Made by a program: the position numbers and the translations under genes. The notes under the pieces were generated by a model. It searched no databases. It was not told where the DNA came from and was given only the letters and a program-made list of their open reading frames with translations. DNA of 10,627 bases from Caryophanales bacterium UBA4951 (GTDB lineage Bacteria; Bacillota_I; Bacilli_A; RFN20; CAG-826): positions 1 through 10,627 of the forward strand of contig DHAP01000016.1 in assembly GCA_002397465.1 (NCBI GenBank), in the 5' to 3' direction. Below, piece after piece: positions 6,158 through 10,627 of this stretch (position 1 is the first letter of the stretch; every line of letters begins with the position of its first letter).

Positions 6158-7747
6158 ATGTACAAGATCATCATCGCCGACGATGAGTCGACCGTCCGCG
6201 AGAGAATCGTCGGATTCGTCTCCAAGAAGAAAGATATCTATCAGGTTGTGGGGATATATGAGAATGGCTACGATGCCCTTTTGCAAGGCGTCCCTCTTGA
6301 GCCTGACCTCATCATCACCGATATCAAGATGCCATTCATCTCCGGGCTTGAGCTAATCAGGCAAGCCAAGATGGAACTGCCGTTGGTGCAGGCCATCATC
6401 GTTTCGGGATATGACGACTTTGACTTTGCCAAACAGGCCATCGACCTTGGGGTCATCGGCTATCTTTCGAAGCCTATCACATATGAGGACATCGCCACGG
6501 CCTTAGAGAAAGCCAAGGCTGAGCTCGATAAAAAATTAGTGGTGGACGAGAACATCAAAGACCTTCAGAAAAAGGACGAGTCCGTCCTCAAGATCGTCCA
6601 AGAGAACGACCTCAACAAACTAGTCACCCTCAAAAGCGTCCCGGAGAACTTCAGCGCCAAGCTTTTGGCGGATGGCATCGACATCGTCTCCAAGAATCTT
6701 TGCTTCGTGGTCTTCGATTCCGACGAGGAAGAGGACTCTCTGAGCTTTGAGAAAAGCGAACTCGTCACCTATTACCTCGACCAATACATCTTTGAGGAAT
6801 TAAAGGACTATGCGACTTTCTCCTTCAACAACGCCGGGAAGATTTGCGTCCTCATCCTCTCAAACGAGAGCTTTGACAAAGAGGACTTTCAATCATCGTT
6901 ATCGACCATCATCGCCAAGGTCACGAAGACCTGCGGCGTCTCGATTTCCTGTGGCGTCTCCGACCTCGTCTCTTCGGAGAAGGGGCCTTTGTCCTTCCGA
7001 AAGCTTTACCGTCACGCCTTGTGGACCCTTGAATATCGAACCGTCGTCGGCACGAACGTCGTCCTCTTCTATGGCGACCTCGAAGAGACAAGGACATCCG
7101 TGATCGGCAAGATCGACGACAACGAATACAAGAGCGTCTCCTATTCGATCCTCTATGGGAAAAGCAGTGACACCAGGGAAGCCATCGGCAAGATCATCGA
7201 CACGATATCGACGATCGAATACAAGGACTCCTATTTCCTTATCATCAACAACCTTTTGGACAGCATCCTCAAAAGCTGCATCGCCATCGACAAGCTCTAT
7301 GGCGAGTACATGCCTCACGTGGCTTTGGTCAATAGGTTCTACGCCTCCAAGCAACCCGAGACCACGAAGAGCTATTTCTATGAGCTCGTCGACGAGATCA
7401 TCAAGATCAACGACACCCAGAGAAGCAGTGGGGTCGATGAGGCTTATGAGCACATCCGCCAATTCATCTCCGGCAACTACATGAAGAGCGGTCTTTCTCT
7501 CGATGACGTCGGGAATGAGCTTGGCTATTCCGTCTCTTATATCTCCGCAATCCTCAAGCGTCACGACACCTCATTCACCAAATACCTCACCTCCGTAAGG
7601 ATGGAGCAGGCCAAGATGCTTTTGGCTAACCCGGCGAACAAATTGGTGAGCATCGCCAATCAGATCGGCTACGACGACCCCTATTATTTCTCGCACTGCT
7701 TTAAGAAAGCCTTTGGACTCAGCCCCCAGGAGTACCGCAAATCTTGA
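6158..7747 (+). CDS. YesN-type response regulator (REC plus AraC-type DNA-binding domain)
   Basis: Cytoplasmic output half of a two-component system, 529 residues. The receiver domain (1-120) has the acidic pair D8-D9, phospho-acceptor D55 (ITDIKMP), S83 and K105 (SKP). The middle part (about 180-310) resembles the degenerate GGDEF-like module of YesN/CdaR-type regulators (CGVSISCGVSDL, then LYRHALWTLEYRTVVG). The C-terminal 100 residues are an AraC domain with two helix-turn-helices (about 447-468 and 497-518), including the signature IANQIGYDDPYYFSHCFKKAFG and the closing SPQEYRK. Phosphorylation by the kinase encoded next should let it activate sugar-uptake or sugar-use genes, as is usual for this family. 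The start is fixed by the canonical receiver N-terminus (MYKIIIADDE), although no normal ribosome site precedes it. Its stop overlaps the kinase start by 4 bp (TTGA), a sign of translational coupling. Confidence 0.95.
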   Translation: MYKIIIADDESTVRERIVGFVSKKKDIYQVVGIYENGYDALLQGVPLEPDLIITDIKMPFISGLELIRQAKMELPLVQAIIVSGYDDFDFAKQAIDLGVIGYLSKPITYEDIATALEKAKAELDKKLVVDENIKDLQKKDESVLKIVQENDLNKLVTLKSVPENFSAKLLADGIDIVSKNLCFVVFDSDEEEDSLSFEKSELVTYYLDQYIFEELKDYATFSFNNAGKICVLILSNESFDKEDFQSSLSTIIAKVTKTCGVSISCGVSDLVSSEKGPLSFRKLYRHALWTLEYRTVVGTNVVLFYGDLEETRTSVIGKIDDNEYKSVSYSILYGKSSDTREAIGKIIDTISTIEYKDSYFLIINNLLDSILKSCIAIDKLYGEYMPHVALVNRFYASKQPETTKSYFYELVDEIIKINDTQRSSGVDEAYEHIRQFISGNYMKSGLSLDDVGNELGYSVSYISAILKRHDTSFTKYLTSVRMEQAKMLLANPANKLVSIANQIGYDDPYYFSHCFKKAFGLSPQEYRKS

Positions 7748-9468
7748 AAAGGAAATCGCTAAGCCTCAAAACCCAGATGATCCTTCCGACGAGCCTCGTG
7801 TTCGTCTTCTTCATCAGCGCTTTGGTCCTTTCGGCTTATCTTCTTTATTCAAGCAACGTCACCGAGAACTCCAACGCCCAGATGGAGGCGACCTCCCAAC
7901 AGGTCCTCGCCAACTACGAGACTTATTTCGATTCCGTCATCTCCGTCAGTGACTCCGTGATAAACGAATATGGCAAACTGGACAAAAACTCCAAAACCAC
8001 CGAAAGCCATATGCAGGATTATTTCGACACCATCAAAACATTCAAAAGCGAGATTCTTGAGATGTCGCTCTATAAGTCATCCGATGGGAGCCACATCGCC
8101 TCGGACAGCTCGACCTCCTATAATGGCGACGTCACGAGCGAGACTTGGTTCAGCCAGGCCAATGAATACCCTCTCATCAACGTTTTCTCGAGGGTTTACG
8201 AGAACCAAAGGCCAAACGTCGATTATTCGTTCACCCTTTCCAGGCACGTCTCGTACGATAAGGACAACTCCCTGGACGCCGTGCTCAAGGTCGACTTCGA
8301 CTTTGCCAAAATCGTCGACTCCATTCCTCCAACTACTCTGGGCAGTGATGGAAGGTTCACGATTTATGACAAGAACTACGCGATCGTCTATTCCTCAAGC
8401 AAGAACAGCCTCGACGAAGAGGTGAGCCTCATCAAAGACGTGGTGGTGGGCTCCAGCAACATCCGTTTCTTGGACCATGACTTTTATCTCTATGCCGCCA
8501 CGATTACCAACACCAGCTGGCGCGTCGCCATCTTCATCAACAGCGACGCCGTGTCCAACGCCATCACGAGTTTCTCTTTGTGGATATCCCTCATCGGCCT
8601 CGTCATCATGGCCTTAGCCATCTTGACGTTCCTTTTGGTTTCCAACTCCGTCACCCATCCTATCAAGCAGCTTCAAAAAGAAATGGCGGACATTGAGAGC
8701 CTAAACTACGGGGCCACCCTCCATTCCATCAAGGGGCCAAAGGAAGTCGAAGAGCTGAACGAGTCCTTTCAGTCGATGATGAAACGTATTGAAGAACTCA
8801 CCAATTCCGTGGTCTCCGAAAAAGAAGAACAGCGCAGAAGCGAGCTAAAAGCCCTGCAAAACCAGATTAACCCGCATTTCTTATACAATACCCTCGATTC
8901 CATCATCGCCATGATCGACAAAGGCGACGACACGAAGGCCGAGGAGATGATCGTCGCCCTCTCGAAGTTCTTCCGCATCTCCATCTCCAAAGGTAGAGAC
9001 ACCATACCTTTACTTAACGAAGTCGAGCACGCGCGTAACTACATGCTTATCCAGAAGATGAGATTCGGGGATTCTTTCTCCTATGACATCGATGTTGAGA
9101 AAGGCCTTGAGAACTATTACGTCGTCAAACTCATTTTGCAGCCTATCGTCGAGAACTCCATCGGGCATGGCTTAAAGGAAGATGAGCAAGGACACATCTC
9201 CATCAAGGCTTATTCGGAAGAAGACAACATCCGTTTCGACGTGAGCGACAACGGCTATGGAATGACACCTGCCAAAGTGAAGGAACTCGAGGATTCATTG
9301 ACTGACAAGAGCATCTATAACGGGGTTGGCCTTAAGAACGTCTATCAGCGAGTGAGAATCTATTATGGCGAGAAGGCCAACCTTCTCATCAAGAGCATCG
9401 AGGATTCGGGGACCACGATCAGCATCATCATCCCCAAGGAAGGAGCAATAGCCCATGAAGAAAAATAA
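7744..9468 (+). CDS. YesM/LytS-type sensor histidine kinase with extracellular Cache-like domain
   Basis: Membrane sensor kinase of 574 residues. Helix 1 (about 12-34) and helix 2 (about 277-300) bracket an extracellular region of about 240 residues whose pattern fits a double Cache-type sensor. A HAMP linker follows (about 300-355), then the His_kinase module with NPHFLYNTLDSI (phospho-acceptor H378), and an HATPase domain with QPIVENSIGHGL (N471), DNGYGM (502-507) and GVGLKNVYQRV (527-537). This NPHFLYN type pairs with YesN-type regulators, here encoded just upstream. The start is TTG at 7744, with AGGAG at 7728-7732, 11 bases upstream; an alternative ATG would remove the first membrane helix. 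The 3' end overlaps the binding-protein gene by 14 bp. By analogy to XylFII-LytS and AraPS systems, it may sense a sugar-loaded binding protein rather than the free sugar. Confidence 0.94.
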   Translation: MKRKSLSLKTQMILPTSLVFVFFISALVLSAYLLYSSNVTENSNAQMEATSQQVLANYETYFDSVISVSDSVINEYGKLDKNSKTTESHMQDYFDTIKTFKSEILEMSLYKSSDGSHIASDSSTSYNGDVTSETWFSQANEYPLINVFSRVYENQRPNVDYSFTLSRHVSYDKDNSLDAVLKVDFDFAKIVDSIPPTTLGSDGRFTIYDKNYAIVYSSSKNSLDEEVSLIKDVVVGSSNIRFLDHDFYLYAATITNTSWRVAIFINSDAVSNAITSFSLWISLIGLVIMALAILTFLLVSNSVTHPIKQLQKEMADIESLNYGATLHSIKGPKEVEELNESFQSMMKRIEELTNSVVSEKEEQRRSELKALQNQINPHFLYNTLDSIIAMIDKGDDTKAEEMIVALSKFFRISISKGRDTIPLLNEVEHARNYMLIQKMRFGDSFSYDIDVEKGLENYYVVKLILQPIVENSIGHGLKEDEQGHISIKAYSEEDNIRFDVSDNGYGMTPAKVKELEDSLTDKSIYNGVGLKNVYQRVRIYYGEKANLLIKSIEDSGTTISIIIPKEGAIAHEEK

Positions 9469-10513
9469 GGCCTTGTTACTATTCGGAGCCCTTTGTCTCG
9501 CAAGCTGTTCCACCAGCGCGGAGACGGTCCAGATTTTCATCTATGACTCCGCCGATCCTTTTATTGCCTCGCTTAAAGAGTCCCTCTTTTCCAAACTTGA
9601 GGGCCATTATTCATATCAGACCTACATGGCCGAAAGAAAACAGACGACCCAGAACCAGCAGATCATCGACGCGATAGACGATAAGAGCACCAAGATCATG
9701 GTGGTCAACACCGTCGATAGACTAGCCAGTTCCGCGATCATCGAAAAAGCTGAAAGCGTCTCCCCAAAGGTTCCTGTCATCTTCATGAACCGCGAACCGC
9801 TTGAAAGCGACCTTCAGCCAGCGGATGACGAATGGGTGTGGTCCAATTGCTATTACGTCGGAAGCGACCCCGCCTACGAGGGGCAGCTTCAGGCCGAGAT
9901 GGCCGATGAGTTATTCGGCGGGGCCTCGAACTGGTCCACTTCCAAATACAACAAGAACGGCGACGACAAGGTCCAAGTGGTCGTCATCAAGGGCGAGCAG
10001 GGGCACCAAGACACCGAACTCAGAAGCAAGAACTGCGTCGAGAAACTCCGTGAGCTTGGCTATAACGTCGAGATCGTGGCCACCGAGAACTGCAACTGGG
10101 AGAGAGACCTAGCCAAGAAAGCGATGGCCAATCTCTATAGCGATTCGATAGAACTCCTGTTCTCCAACAATGACGAGATGGCTCTTGGGGCCATCGATTA
10201 TCTGAACTCATACGCTAATGAAGAGACAAACTCATCGGCTTCATCCTCCGTTGATTCAAGCCTCCCGTTCGATGAGCGTTTCTTTCCGATATTCGGGGTC
10301 GATGCCACGAGTGATGGCAGGGCCGCGGTCAGATCCGGGTATATGGACGGCACCGTCTTGAACGATGCCTCAACCCAGGCCTCGATCATCAGCGGCCTCA
10401 TCGATCACTTCCTCAAGGGTGGAGACCTTCCTTCGGGAAGCGACAAAATAATCAAAGAGCAGAATTATTACCACGTCATCGGGACCAAGATAACCAAAGA
10501 TAATCTCAGATAA
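9455..10513 (+). CDS. mglB: MglB-like galactose/glucose-binding lipoprotein
   Basis: Extracellular sugar-binding protein of the periplasmic-binding-protein family, 352 residues, anchored as a lipoprotein: a short basic, hydrophobic leader ends in the lipobox LAS-C18. It aligns along its length with E. coli MglB, and the residues that hold galactose/glucose there have visible counterparts: D34 and F36 (ADPF), N112 (MNREP), H184, D186 and R190 (GHQDTELR), W215, N239 (SNND), D283 (GVDA) and N303 (LNDA). The calcium loop is kept in outline (NKNGDDKVQ, from 166, plus E233), but its first Asp is Asn. A serine-rich insertion (about 255-270) precedes the FPIFGVD strand, absent from E. coli MglB. AAGGAG (9440-9445) lies nine bases before the ATG, inside the kinase gene. 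The tight coupling to a kinase suggests a sensing role; it may also feed an ABC importer whose genes are not in view. Confidence 0.92.
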   Translation: MKKNKALLLFGALCLASCSTSAETVQIFIYDSADPFIASLKESLFSKLEGHYSYQTYMAERKQTTQNQQIIDAIDDKSTKIMVVNTVDRLASSAIIEKAESVSPKVPVIFMNREPLESDLQPADDEWVWSNCYYVGSDPAYEGQLQAEMADELFGGASNWSTSKYNKNGDDKVQVVVIKGEQGHQDTELRSKNCVEKLRELGYNVEIVATENCNWERDLAKKAMANLYSDSIELLFSNNDEMALGAIDYLNSYANEETNSSASSSVDSSLPFDERFFPIFGVDATSDGRAAVRSGYMDGTVLNDASTQASIISGLIDHFLKGGDLPSGSDKIIKEQNYYHVIGTKITKDNLR

Positions 10514-10530
10514 GAGATTAAAGATTTTCG
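10501..10530 (+). terminator. Weak stem-loop at the end of the sensing operon
   Basis: TAATCTC (10501-10507) and GAGATTA (10514-10520) form a perfect 7-bp stem around a 6-nt loop, with the stop codon (10511-10513) in the loop. Only a short ATTTT tract follows (10524-10528). The stem is AT-rich, so termination may be inefficient and read-through into following genes, such as transporter genes, is possible. Confidence 0.3.
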
Positions 10531-10627
10531 ATGGCTGAAATAGACCTATCCACAAAATAGAGAACGATTGTAAATTTCTGATCAATGATTTGTCTTCTAT
10601 AAATATAAAAAACTCCTAGGTGCACGT
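10531..10627. other. AT-rich intergenic tail, no gene seen
   Basis: This stretch holds no convincing reading frame. It is AT-rich, with TATAAA at 10598-10603 and 10604-10609 that could be -10 boxes for a gene beyond the window, but no matching -35 at the right distance is clear. Confidence 0.3.

Noticed and set aside
6899..7564. Long open frame on the minus strand inside the response-regulator gene (about 221 codons).
   Set aside because: It is a shadow of the YesN-type gene, whose receiver and AraC motifs are clear; no motif supports the antisense product.
1..10627. CRISPR array, tRNA/rRNA genes or insertion sequence.
   Set aside because: No regularly spaced repeats, no tRNA-like or rRNA-like sequence and no transposase or terminal inverted repeats were recognised on reading both strands.

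Overview
The window looks like chromosomal DNA from a low-to-medium GC Firmicutes/Mollicutes-related bacterium, probably an uncultured gut- or host-associated Bacilli/Erysipelotrichia-type lineage. This rests on a canonical CIRCE (HrcA) operator, a CcpA-type cre site, AGGAG-type ribosome binding sites, a Gram-positive lipoprotein, normal use of TGA as stop, and a ClpB without its N-terminal domain, as in mycoplasmas. The lineage is inference, not proof.

Layout from left to right. (1) A TetR-family regulator on + (230-838), preceded by palindromic leader DNA, faces (2) a small P-loop kinase-like protein on - (854-1456) with only 15 bp between them. (3) A heat-shock unit on +: CIRCE overlapping a sigma-A promoter, then an N-domain-less ClpB disaggregase (1659-3794) and a strong intrinsic terminator (3812-3856). 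(4) On -, a striking membrane protein (6030-3952): two XRE-like helix-turn-helix segments in the cytoplasm, one membrane helix, a large extracellular domain and three more helices. The extracellular domain and helices read like a pentameric ligand-gated ion channel (Cys-loop/GLIC superfamily). The fourth channel helix (M4) is not in frame; it lies directly after the stop codon in the +1 frame (3932-3855), so the gene looks split by one base near a run of five A. (5) Divergently on +, a tightly coupled three-gene operon (6158-10513): a YesN-type response regulator, a YesM/LytS-type histidine kinase and an MglB-like galactose/glucose-binding lipoprotein, overlapping by 4 and 14 bp. A good cre site lies upstream.

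How they may work together. Genes 6158-10513 look like a three-component sugar-sensing system of the XylFII-LytS-YesN / AraPSR kind. The lipoprotein binds sugar outside, the kinase reads that state, and the AraC-type regulator switches on uptake genes that probably lie beyond the window. CcpA would shut it down when a preferred sugar is present. The channel-like protein shares the 127-bp divergent promoter region with this operon, so its DNA-binding-like head could act on that region or elsewhere. That link is inferred from position only.

The best candidate for something undescribed is the HTH-plus-ligand-gated-channel fusion and its out-of-frame M4 helix. No stretch longer than 300 bp is without a gene.
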